Origin: Candidatus Pacearchaeota archaeon
GTDB lineage: Archaea > Nanobdellota > Nanobdellia > UBA10117 > JAFCGI01
Reading direction: 5' to 3'
Assembly: GCA_017608235.1 (NCBI GenBank)
Contig: JAFCGI010000001.1
Coordinates: forward strand, 65,423-129,422
Length of the DNA stretch: 64,000 nucleotides
Position 1 is the first letter of the stretch. Every line of letters begins with the position of its first letter. The notes beneath the pieces are model-generated. The model was given only the letters and a program-made list of their open reading frames with translations, ran no database searches and had not been told where the DNA came from. The translations under genes were made by a program, and so were the position numbers. This document shows positions 55,481 through 64,000 of this stretch, in pieces.

Positions 55481-57284
55481 CTATTGATGATTTTCCAGCA
55501 GGTAAAACCTGCATTATTTTATCTAGGAGTTTTTTATTGATTTTTAATTTCTTTATTATTTTTTGAGCTATCTCAGATTTTTTTTGCCAGCCAGGAGATA
55601 TTACTATATAGTTTTTAGTTTGTTTTTTAATTGCAGATTCTGGGCCTGCAATTATTTTTCCTTTGAATCCTATTGCTAATTTTAGTATGGCGTTTCTTTG
55701 ATGATTTTTCTTGCCATATATCATGAATGCACCTTTTCCTATGTACTGTCCAGAAGGAGCTTTTTTGGATACTTGATCTGGATTTATATAATATGTATCT
55801 ACATTTCCTACTCCAGATTTCCAAGCTTTAGAATATGAAGCTGTTGCGATTGCTACTTCTTCTAAAGTGGCTTTTGGAATTTTTTTGTTTTCAGGATTTT
55901 TTATTATAAAAAAAGGAGATCCTGTTATTTCTGTATGGAATACAAGATCATTTTTTTCTGTGTATTTTTTGATTATAATCTCATTGGAAGTCGCATCTTT
56001 TCCTCCTACTGCTAAGAATCCATCGCTAGAATAAAACCAATGGAATTTTTCATACCATTTTTTCTTGGTTTTGATTATTTTTTCTGGTTCCTTGAATTTA
56101 ATTTGAGTTTTTTCTTTATCTAAATTTTTTATTTTCTCAAGAGTTTGATTTATGATTTTTTCTGCACCAGAAATTTTCTTCTTGATTTGCTTTGCAGTAT
56201 CATAGTATTTTGAAGCATTTTCTTCTAATGATTTTTTTGGATTTAATTTTATGTTTTTTATTTTATCTTTGCCTTCTTTTAGATATTTAGAAACTAATGA
56301 GTAATTTGTATAGAGAAAATCCCCAATTTCTTTATTTTTTTGATATAGTTTTTTATAGTTGTCTAGGGATTCTTTTTGAGTTTCATATATTTTTTTTAAT
56401 TTAGTTATTTTAGCAAGATAGTTTGCTTCCAGTTTTGTTTTTATTTCTTGAGATAGCAATTCTGTGAAATAGATATCTAAGGCAGTATTAAAATTATCTA
56501 CTTTTTTTTGATCATATTTTTTGTATATTTTTAGTTTTATTGGCGTTACGTCAATTATTTTTTTATCTTTATAGATTAGATAAGGTGTTGGTTTTTTTGT
56601 TTTGGTTAGAAAGGTTTCTATTTCAGAAATAATTGTATTAGTTTCTTTATCTGTTAGATTTTTTGAAATTTTGTTTTTACTTATTTTTGAATTATAGCAG
56701 ATTTCTTCTGCAAAGATTCCTCCAAGAGAAAATTCTGTTGCAAGGGTTTTTACTATTTCTTTGCCTGATTTTTTAATTATGTTTTGAATTTCTGATTTTC
56801 TTAATCTAAATATATTTAGGTTTTCAGGAGGGTATTTGTAAGTATGATTTACTTTTAGAGTACGAGTTTTCCATTGCTCTGGTTTTGCTAGTGCAATTAT
56901 TTTATAATTTTCATCAGTTAGAATAAAATTTCCTTTTGAAAATAATTCGCAGATTAATATGCGATCTAAGAAATTTATTTCTATGATTCTTTCTAGGTTT
57001 TTTTGAGATATGTTTTTTATGATTTTATTACCTAGATTTTTTCTTAGAGTTGTACAGAAAGTATTTGGTTTTTCTGGAAGATCTATTTTGTGCTCTGTTA
57101 GATATATTCCTATGCCTGAGTCTATTTTAAGAAGTATTTCACCTACCTGAGATTTATATATTTTGAGAAGTATTTGTTTTGAATTTGGTTGATATATTTG
57201 GTTTATTTTTGTGTCTATTATTTTTTCTTTTATTTCTTTTATTGCTGTAGCTAATTCTAGGGAGCTTAGTTTTTTGATTTTCAT
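55473..57284 (-). CDS. rqcH: NFACT-family ribosome-quality-control factor RqcH/NEMF/Rqc2 homolog
   Basis: N-terminal SSLELATAIKEIKEKIIDTKINQIYQPNSKQILLKIY; C-terminal NFACT-R: KWYEKFHWFYSSDGFLAVGGKDATSNEIIIKKYTEKNDLVFHTEITGSPFFIIKNPE. Confidence 0.93.
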   Translation of the reverse strand: MKIKKLSSLELATAIKEIKEKIIDTKINQIYQPNSKQILLKIYKSQVGEILLKIDSGIGIYLTEHKIDLPEKPNTFCTTLRKNLGNKIIKNISQKNLERIIEINFLDRILICELFSKGNFILTDENYKIIALAKPEQWKTRTLKVNHTYKYPPENLNIFRLRKSEIQNIIKKSGKEIVKTLATEFSLGGIFAEEICYNSKISKNKISKNLTDKETNTIISEIETFLTKTKKPTPYLIYKDKKIIDVTPIKLKIYKKYDQKKVDNFNTALDIYFTELLSQEIKTKLEANYLAKITKLKKIYETQKESLDNYKKLYQKNKEIGDFLYTNYSLVSKYLKEGKDKIKNIKLNPKKSLEENASKYYDTAKQIKKKISGAEKIINQTLEKIKNLDKEKTQIKFKEPEKIIKTKKKWYEKFHWFYSSDGFLAVGGKDATSNEIIIKKYTEKNDLVFHTEITGSPFFIIKNPENKKIPKATLEEVAIATASYSKAWKSGVGNVDTYYINPDQVSKKAPSGQYIGKGAFMIYGKKNHQRNAILKLAIGFKGKIIAGPESAIKKQTKNYIVISPGWQKKSEIAQKIIKKLKINKKLLDKIMQVLPAGKSSIAK

Positions 57285-57308
57285 TGATCAAAAATAAGAA
57301 ATATTGGA

Positions 57309-57812
57309 TTAAATATCTGTTGTTTCTTCTGTTTCTTCATGCAGTTCTATTTTTTCTCCTTCTTTAAGTTTGAAGTATTCATAAAATTTCTTTGTAGGTT
57401 TTAGTCTTTTAGTTTGGCCATGTGGTTCTGCAGAAATAAATCCTAATTCAACTAGTTTTTTAACATGTGCATATGCTTTATTGCTTCTTGCTTTTATTAA
57501 ACTGGATTGTAATATTTTTTTTCTCCATGCAATATAGCCAAGAGTTTCTAGCACAGATTTTTCTATTTCTGGTTCTGCTGCCTCTTTGACATAGTTTAGA
57601 TATTCTTCTTTTACCTCGAATTTCCATTCACCATTTTTTTCTACTATTCTTATTCCTGCACCCCTGTTTTCATATTCCTGTTGCATTTCATTTAGTATTC
57701 TTTTCACGAATCCAGGCGAACCTATGTTTAATGTGGTAGCTATTTTTCTTGCACTAACTCCATGAGTTATACAATAAAGTATTGCTTCAATTTTTGCTTT
57801 TGATTCATCCAT
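57309..57812 (-). CDS. scpB: segregation and condensation protein ScpB
   Basis: Winged-helix protein (VLETLGYIAWRKKILQSSLIKARSNKAYAHVKKLVELGFISAEPHGQTKRLKPTKKFYEYF) next to scpA and smc. Confidence 0.85.
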   Translation of the reverse strand: MDESKAKIEAILYCITHGVSARKIATTLNIGSPGFVKRILNEMQQEYENRGAGIRIVEKNGEWKFEVKEEYLNYVKEAAEPEIEKSVLETLGYIAWRKKILQSSLIKARSNKAYAHVKKLVELGFISAEPHGQTKRLKPTKKFYEYFKLKEGEKIELHEETEETTDI

Positions 57813-58608
57813 TTTTTGCTTTTATTATATCCTGGCTTATATTTTTTTCTTTGATTCTAATTGATATTTCTCCAAAATGTTCTTTTTGAGATAGTTCTAT
57901 TTTGTCTTGATTTGCAAGATGCAATAATGGAACAAAAGTCCAAATTATGTCTTTTTTTTCGTTACTAGGAATTATTTGGTTGAATTCAACAACTGGTTGT
58001 CGCGTCTTTTTTAAATATTCTATAAGAGTATTATATACATTTTTTATTTTTTCAAAAATATCTACTTTTTTTCTTAGTTTTGGAGGCTCAGGACGTGGAG
58101 CATTTTTAATTAATTCATGCCGCTTTACTCTTTTTTCTTCAACATCCATTGCTTTTTTAAGAGCATCCATTAATTCAAATACAGTTACTTTTCTTTTTCT
58201 TATACCAGGAATTCTTGTTGTTAGTTCTTTGCCTTTTCTTTTTCTGGTTTTTCCAGATTCTAATGCTATATTTTCTAAGTCTCCATCTTCAAAACCCATA
58301 GAATTTAGTTCTAAGCTAAGATCATCTTCTAAATCATCTGTATTTGTTAATGCTAGAAACTTATCTAAGCCCATATATTTTGTTTTTAATTTTAGAAGTA
58401 TTGCTGCAGCAAGTATAACTTTTCCAGATAGCCTGAAGTTTAGATTTTTTAGTTGTTTTATTATAGTAAGATATTCTTTAGAAAGATGAGAAATATCTAA
58501 GTCCCAAGGATCTATTTTTTTTGATCTTACTAATTCATATATAACAGTTTGCCATTTAATATCATCTTCTTGAAATAAAATATCATATATTTGCTGATTT
58601 TTTTTCAT
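57805..58608 (-). CDS. scpA: segregation and condensation protein ScpA (kleisin)
   Basis: KIDPWDLDISHLSKEYLTIIKQLKNLNFRLSGKVILAAAILLKLKTKYM is the ScpA N-terminal signature; adjacent to smc. Confidence 0.93.
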   Translation of the reverse strand: MKKNQQIYDILFQEDDIKWQTVIYELVRSKKIDPWDLDISHLSKEYLTIIKQLKNLNFRLSGKVILAAAILLKLKTKYMGLDKFLALTNTDDLEDDLSLELNSMGFEDGDLENIALESGKTRKRKGKELTTRIPGIRKRKVTVFELMDALKKAMDVEEKRVKRHELIKNAPRPEPPKLRKKVDIFEKIKNVYNTLIEYLKKTRQPVVEFNQIIPSNEKKDIIWTFVPLLHLANQDKIELSQKEHFGEISIRIKEKNISQDIIKAKNG

Positions 58609-58609
58609 T

Positions 58610-61600
58610 TTATATTTTTAGACTGACAATATTTGATTCTCCAGTTTTTGGAGTCATAGATACACCATAGATTGTATCTGCTTCAGAGATTATTGCATCA
58701 TTATGACTTATGATTATTACTTGTGCTTTTTGAGAATATTCTTTTAGTAGTTGAGCTACCTTTTCAGAGTTTACTTTGTCTAGAGCAGCATCGATTTCAT
58801 CTAAGATATAAAATGGTGCTGGTGAAAATTCTTGTATAGAAAATATGAATGATAATGCCACCAATACTTTTTCTCCCCCGGATAAGGAAGCAAGAGATAT
58901 ATGTTTTCCTTCTTTATCAATTATTCTTACAGTTATTCCACCATCAAATGGATTTTCTTCATTTTCAAGGATTAGTTCTGCTTCTGCTTTTTCAGTCATC
59001 TTTGAGAATATTCTTGTAAAATTAGATTTAACCTTATTATAGGTTTCGAGAAAGCTATCTTTCTTTTTAGATTCAATTTCTTCAATTACTTCTAAAATAT
59101 CTTGTCTTTCAGTGCCTAGTTTACTAGTTTTCCAAGTTAGTTCTTCAAATTCTTTCTTTACAGAATCATAGATTTCTAAAGCTCTCATGTTAACGTTTCC
59201 CATTTGCTCTAGTTTGTTAGAAAGATATCTTGCTTTTTTCTTAGCTTCTTCTATTGAAGTTATTTCTAGGATTTTTATTTTTTCAAAATCTTTGAATTCT
59301 TCTTTTAGGCCTGCAAGTTCAGACTCAAATTTAGCTTTTTCAATGGCTAAGAAATTCTTTTCTCGTTCTTTAATATCTATATCTTCTTTGATAGTATAGT
59401 ATTTCTTTTCAATATCATCAAGTTTTTTGCTTTTGCTAGATTTTTCTTTGAATAATTCCCTTAATTTTCCTCTGAATTTTTCTTCTTCTAATTCTTTATT
59501 TTTAAGGTCTGATTTTAATTTTGTGATTCTAATCTCTTCTTGTTTTTCTTGTTTTTTGAACTTTATTTTTTCTTTTTCAAGTTCTTTTACAACATAAGAA
59601 ATATTTTTTCTTTCTGGTTCTAATGCATTATCTATTGTTGCATTTATACTGCTTATCTTAGCATCTATTTCAGAAAGACTGTTTTTTATTTCATCTATTT
59701 CTTGTTTCTTTTCTCCAAATCTTAATTCTTTGATTTTTAATTTTAGAGCATTCTTTTCTACTGTTTTTTTGTTTATTTTGTTTTCCAGATCTTTTAGTAG
59801 TTTGTTTGAGTTGGTTTTTTCTTTGTTTGTTATTTCTAGCTTCTTTAGAATTTCAGATTTTTCTTTTTCTATGTTGTCTAAGCTTATCTTACCCATAGCA
59901 TCTAAACTTCCTTCTAATTCTGCTTTCTTTCGTCTTAGATCTATGAGTTTTGTTTCAAGTTCGATTCTTTCAGTTTCGGTTCTTTTGATTTCGTTTTTTA
60001 GAGCAGTTATTTCAATAGTTTTTGTATCTATGGTAGATCTTAATTCTGCTTCTTTGAATTTTATACCTAAGTTTTTATGCCTGTATCCGCCAGTTATTGC
60101 TCCAGATCTGTCAAATATATCTCCAGAGAGAGTTACCATTCTGTATTTTGCTATGCCTAGTTTTTTAGCAGTTTCAACATTTTCTATAATTAGTGTATTT
60201 TGGAATATGTATTTGAATAATGGCTTGAGTTTTTTGTCACAAGAGATTAAATCAGATGCTAAACCGTAGACTCCTGCTTGGGATTTAGCTTTATTTATTT
60301 CAGGATTTTCTATAACAGTTCTTATTTTTGATAATGGTAGGAAAGTTGCTATTCCTATTTTAGATTCTTTTAGAATGTTAAGACATTTTATTGCGGTGTC
60401 TGGATTGTCTACAGCAATGTTTTTCATTCTTGCTCCAGCAGCAACCTGTAGTGCTGTTGAGAATTTTGGAGAAACTTTACCTAGTTCTGATATGGTTCCA
60501 AATATGCCTTTATTTGTTTTTTTAAGTTCAAGAATTTTCTTGATCCCACGATCTCTTAATAGCATTTCTTCAGAAGAACCATAAGTTATTTTTTCTTTAG
60601 CAAGTTCTTCTTGTTTTTGTATTAATTTTTTTCTTAGGTCTCCAATTTTTAGTGCTATTTTTGAATCCTTGTTTGCTAGAGAACTAATTTCTTGAATTAT
60701 TTTTTTATAATTGCTTTTTTGATCTTTAGTACTTTTACTTTTCTTTCCTAAATTAGAAAGTTTAGAATTTATTTCAGATATTTTGAATTCATTTATTTTA
60801 TAATCACTTTCTATTTTTTGTATTTTTTCAATAAGTTTTGATTTTTGTGTTTGAAGGTCATCTAAGGCTTTTTCTTCTAGTTCTAAGTCAGATTCTAGTT
60901 TTTTGAAATCACCAGAGACTCCTAGATCTTTTTTTATTTTTGCTTCTTTTTTTAGAATTATAGTTTTATTTTTTTCTAGCTCAGCTTTTTCTTTATTTTG
61001 TGAATTTATTTTGGATTCTATGTTTTTTAAATTATCTGCTAGCTGTTTTTTTCTATTCTCTATTCTCTGCATCTCGTTTTTAGAGCTAATTACTAAATTT
61101 TTTGAGGTTTCTATACTTACTTTTAAGTTTTCAATTTGTTTTTGTAGAACTAATTGTTCTTCTCCACCTTTCTTTTCTATATCTTTTTCTAGTTTGTTTA
61201 TTTTATTTTTTAGATTTTCTATATCTTTTTCCGAGTTGGAGAAGTCTTTTTGCAGTTTGATTTTTTCTTGATCTAAATTATTTATTTTTTTTTCTGCATT
61301 ATTTTTTCTTTGATTTGCAAGATTTATTTTTAAGTGTAATTCTGTAGCTTCTGCACTTTTGATTTCAGATTCTATGTTTTTGTATTTTTCTGCATCTGCT
61401 TTTTCTGATTCTAGGGATTTAAGATAAGTTTCTTTTTCAGTAAGGATGATTTCTATTTCTTTTAGCTTGGCTTCTACTTTGGCAAGTTCCTTAAGAGTTT
61501 GTTCTTTTCTGTTTTCGTAAATGCTAATACCTGCAACTTCTTCAATAAGAAGTCTTTTATCTACTGGTCTCATGTCTACAAAAGAGTTTATGTCACCTTG

Positions 61601-62026
61601 AAGTATGATGTTATGACCATCTGGGCTTACTTTTACTGTTGAAAGAAGTTCCAGAGCTTGTTGTCTTGATGCATTTCTTCCATTTATTTTATATTGAGCT
61701 TGCCCATTTTTTTTGATTTTTCTTAGTATTTCTATTTTATCAGTGTCATAAGGAAATACTTTAGAAGAATTGTCTAAAGAGAATTTAACTTCTGCTTCTC
61801 CTAATTTTTTTTTATCTTTTTTTCTGAAAACTAATTCAGAGTAATTATCTGCTCTTAGACTTTTTGTACCCATTCGTCCAAGAACAAAACATAGACTATC
61901 TAGAACATTAGATTTTCCAGATCCATTTGCGCCTACTATGCAAGAAAGTCCAGGACCAAATTTTAGTTCGGTTTTTTTATTAAATGACTTAAACCCGCGT
62001 AGATGTAGATCCTTAATATAGGTCAT
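58610..62026 (-). CDS. smc: chromosome segregation protein SMC
   Basis: LRGFKSFNKKTELKFGPGLSCIVGANGSGKSNVLDSLCFVLG; long coiled coils and hinge (GIFGTISELGKV...AITGGYRHKNLG); LASLSGGEKVLVALSFIFSIQEFSPAPFYILDEIDAALD. Confidence 0.97.
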   Translation of the reverse strand: MTYIKDLHLRGFKSFNKKTELKFGPGLSCIVGANGSGKSNVLDSLCFVLGRMGTKSLRADNYSELVFRKKDKKKLGEAEVKFSLDNSSKVFPYDTDKIEILRKIKKNGQAQYKINGRNASRQQALELLSTVKVSPDGHNIILQGDINSFVDMRPVDKRLLIEEVAGISIYENRKEQTLKELAKVEAKLKEIEIILTEKETYLKSLESEKADAEKYKNIESEIKSAEATELHLKINLANQRKNNAEKKINNLDQEKIKLQKDFSNSEKDIENLKNKINKLEKDIEKKGGEEQLVLQKQIENLKVSIETSKNLVISSKNEMQRIENRKKQLADNLKNIESKINSQNKEKAELEKNKTIILKKEAKIKKDLGVSGDFKKLESDLELEEKALDDLQTQKSKLIEKIQKIESDYKINEFKISEINSKLSNLGKKSKSTKDQKSNYKKIIQEISSLANKDSKIALKIGDLRKKLIQKQEELAKEKITYGSSEEMLLRDRGIKKILELKKTNKGIFGTISELGKVSPKFSTALQVAAGARMKNIAVDNPDTAIKCLNILKESKIGIATFLPLSKIRTVIENPEINKAKSQAGVYGLASDLISCDKKLKPLFKYIFQNTLIIENVETAKKLGIAKYRMVTLSGDIFDRSGAITGGYRHKNLGIKFKEAELRSTIDTKTIEITALKNEIKRTETERIELETKLIDLRRKKAELEGSLDAMGKISLDNIEKEKSEILKKLEITNKEKTNSNKLLKDLENKINKKTVEKNALKLKIKELRFGEKKQEIDEIKNSLSEIDAKISSINATIDNALEPERKNISYVVKELEKEKIKFKKQEKQEEIRITKLKSDLKNKELEEEKFRGKLRELFKEKSSKSKKLDDIEKKYYTIKEDIDIKEREKNFLAIEKAKFESELAGLKEEFKDFEKIKILEITSIEEAKKKARYLSNKLEQMGNVNMRALEIYDSVKKEFEELTWKTSKLGTERQDILEVIEEIESKKKDSFLETYNKVKSNFTRIFSKMTEKAEAELILENEENPFDGGITVRIIDKEGKHISLASLSGGEKVLVALSFIFSIQEFSPAPFYILDEIDAALDKVNSEKVAQLLKEYSQKAQVIIISHNDAIISEADTIYGVSMTPKTGESNIVSLKI

Positions 62027-62097
62027 TGTCTTTACTCCTGTCTTTCATATTTGTATTAAGAATATAAAAACTTTGTTGCTTTATAGAAATTATTAGT

Positions 62098-63390
62098 CTA
62101 AGGGCTTATTCTTTCTGGATCTCTTGGAAACATTACAGTTTCTCTTAGATTTTCTAGATTAAGGATTTGTTTTACTATTCGTCCAATTCCAGTTCCCATG
62201 CCTCCATGTGGAGCAACCCCATATTTGAATTGTTCAAAGTACCAAGGGTTGTCTTTTTCTGAGACACCTTTTTCTTTAGCTTGCTTTTTTAATATAGAAT
62301 ATCGGTGCTCTCTCTGAGCGCCAGTTGTGATTTCTAATCCTTTGTAAAGTAAATCAAATGAGAAAGTAGTGTTTTTATCTTTTAGCATGTGATAGAATGG
62401 ACGGACTGCAAATGGGAATTCTGTTAAAAATACAAATTCATGTTTGTATTTTTTTTTGATATAGTCTGCAAGTATTATTTCTTCTTTATCATTTAGATCT
62501 TCTGAATCTGGAGAAGATATTTTTATGGCTTTTTTTGCTTCTCTCATTGTAATTCTAGGGAAAGGTTTCTTTGGGATCTCAACTTTTGCATCAAATAGCT
62601 TAAGTTCGTCTTTACATTCTTCTTTTATAGTTTTTAGTATGAAGATCATAAGATCCTCCATAATATTCATTATATCTTCATAGTTTTTTATGAATGCTAT
62701 TTCGAAATCTAGAGAAGTATATTCACATAAGTGCCGAGTAGTATGGTGTTTTTCAGCTCTGAATACTTCTCCTATTTCAAACACTTTATCTAAACCAGAT
62801 ACAAGTGCTGCTTGCTTATAGAACTGTGGACTTTGTGCTAGGAATGCTTTTTTGTTAAAGTAAGCTAGCTCGAACACATTTGCTCCAGATTCTGAAGCAG
62901 ATCCTAATATTTTTGGAGTATGTATTTGCATGAATCCAGAATTGGTAAAAAAATCTTCTGAAGCTTTAGTTACTACAGATCTAATTTTGAATATTGCTTG
63001 TGTTTTTGGATTTCTTAAATCTAAATATCTATAATCAAGTCTTTTATCTAAACCAGTTTCAATATCTTTATCTAAAAATTCTATAGGTAATTTTTCTGCG
63101 GTTGTTAAAACTTCAAGATCTTTAAGTATTAATTCAAGAGCGCCAGACTTTTGCTTGCCTTTTTGCATCTTTCCTTTAGCAAGAATTACAGATTCTTTTG
63201 TAAGACTATCTAGCTTTTTGATTAGAGCTTTGTCTAGAATGGTGATTTGTAAAGTGCCTGAGTTATCTCTTAAGATTATGAAGGCTATTTTTCCTAGAGT
63301 TCGGATTTCTTGAGCCCAGCCCCCAATTATAATTTCTTTTCCTTCTTTTCCTAGAGCTTCTTTGATTAAGATTCTTTTTGAGATATCCAT
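62098..63390 (-). CDS. aspS: aspartyl-tRNA synthetase (archaeal type, Asp or Asp/Asn)
   Basis: VFEIGEVFRAEKHHTTRHLCEYTSLDFEIAFI (motif 2); GVAPHGGMGTGIGRIVKQILNLENLRETVMFPRDPERISP (motif 3). Confidence 0.95.
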   Translation of the reverse strand: MDISKRILIKEALGKEGKEIIIGGWAQEIRTLGKIAFIILRDNSGTLQITILDKALIKKLDSLTKESVILAKGKMQKGKQKSGALELILKDLEVLTTAEKLPIEFLDKDIETGLDKRLDYRYLDLRNPKTQAIFKIRSVVTKASEDFFTNSGFMQIHTPKILGSASESGANVFELAYFNKKAFLAQSPQFYKQAALVSGLDKVFEIGEVFRAEKHHTTRHLCEYTSLDFEIAFIKNYEDIMNIMEDLMIFILKTIKEECKDELKLFDAKVEIPKKPFPRITMREAKKAIKISSPDSEDLNDKEEIILADYIKKKYKHEFVFLTEFPFAVRPFYHMLKDKNTTFSFDLLYKGLEITTGAQREHRYSILKKQAKEKGVSEKDNPWYFEQFKYGVAPHGGMGTGIGRIVKQILNLENLRETVMFPRDPERISP

Positions 63391-63459
63391 ATCTGTTTTA
63401 ACAAGCTTATGCTTGAATTTAAAGTTTGCTAATTATTTACTAATTGTTTATTTTTTGAT

Positions 63460-64000
63460 TTAGAATTTAGATAAATCAGTTTGAGCTTTTTTTGCTTTCA
63501 TGTTTTTGAAAGTAGCCCAAGTTCTTCGTATGTATTTGCAGAAGATTTTGTATTGTTCATTTTCTTCGCAGCTACCTAGAAATTTCTTGGTTTCAGGGTC
63601 TGCTGGGTATCCAGAACCGATAGTAGTTCCGATTTCTTTTTCAATTTCTTTCATGGCTCTATCTCTAGTTACTTTTGCTATGATAGATGCAGCTGCAACT
63701 TCTGGATGTTTTGTATCTGCTTTGTGTTCTGAAATTATTTCTGTATTTACTGGGTTTTCAATGAATCCCTGAATCATTAATGTAAATTTTGCTCCATCTG
63801 GGGATACAGGGCTATCAACATAAATTGTATTTGGTTTTAATGCTGTAATAATCTCAGATATTTTTAGAGCTTCTAGCTGATTAAGATTAAGTCCTATAGA
63901 TGATCTTGAATCTATTTCTTCAGCAGAAATATTTATTATATGAGAATCATGAGCTAAGTCTAGAATTTTGTCAAAAAGATTTTCTCTTTGCTTTTCTGTT
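63460..64000 (-). CDS. rnhB: ribonuclease HII (5' end outside window)
   Basis: The frame continues upstream of the listed ATG to the window edge (...NTIYVDSPVSPDGAKFTLMIQGF). KADTKHPEVAAASIIAKVTRDRAM and GSGYPADPETKKFL are RNase HII motifs. Confidence 0.93.
   Translation of the reverse strand, partial: TEKQRENLFDKILDLAHDSHIINISAEEIDSRSSIGLNLNQLEALKISEIITALKPNTIYVDSPVSPDGAKFTLMIQGFIENPVNTEIISEHKADTKHPEVAAASIIAKVTRDRAMKEIEKEIGTTIGSGYPADPETKKFLGSCEENEQYKIFCKYIRRTWATFKNMKAKKAQTDLSKF

Noticed and set aside
57947-60584. Plus-strand ORFs of 69-180 aa antisense to scpA and smc (57947..58489, 59187..59399, 59730..60269, 60375..60584)
   Set aside because: Low-complexity S/F/L-rich translations mirroring Lys/Glu-rich coding on the other strand; no motifs. 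Typical shadow ORFs of AT-rich coiled-coil genes.

Overview
AT-rich archaeal chromosome segment, probably from a DPANN-type lineage (Woesearchaeota/Pacearchaeota-like). The lineage call is inference from gene content and composition only. There are three blocks. (1) About 1-27.5 kb is a surface-glycan and protein N-glycosylation locus. It holds NeuD-like and GlmU-like acetyltransferases, GT-B and GT4 glycosyltransferases, a Wzx-like flippase, two DegT aminotransferases, GDP-mannose dehydratase, an AsnB-type amidotransferase, a B12-binding radical SAM protein, DPM1-like GT2s, AglB/STT3, and two paralogous GT-C-like membrane proteins. (2) About 27.5-47.7 kb holds a SpoIIM-family protein, SecD/SecF, a divergent TrmI, and a very large minus-strand type IV pilus locus. 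That locus has a secretion ATPase carrying a 440-aa LAGLIDADG intein, two TadC/FlaJ-like membrane proteins, LamG and DUF2341-like secreted proteins, and about 16 small prepilin-like proteins that mix archaeal-type and bacterial FTxxEL-type N-termini. (3) About 47.8-64 kb is a housekeeping block: thermosome, DnaG, methyltransferase, CCA-adding enzyme, a translationally coupled trio (pfam05618-like protease, RimK-like ATP-grasp, DUF1704/QEGLA peptidase), RqcH/NEMF, ScpB-ScpA-SMC, AspRS, and RNase HII (cut by the window end). Strongest follow-up candidates are the pilin megacluster, the ATPase intein, the RimK/DUF1704 operon, a palindromic TATA centred between divergent secF and trmI, and two decayed genes in the glycan locus. 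No tRNA, rRNA, CRISPR or transposase was found. All family calls come from reading the translated sequences; no searches were run.
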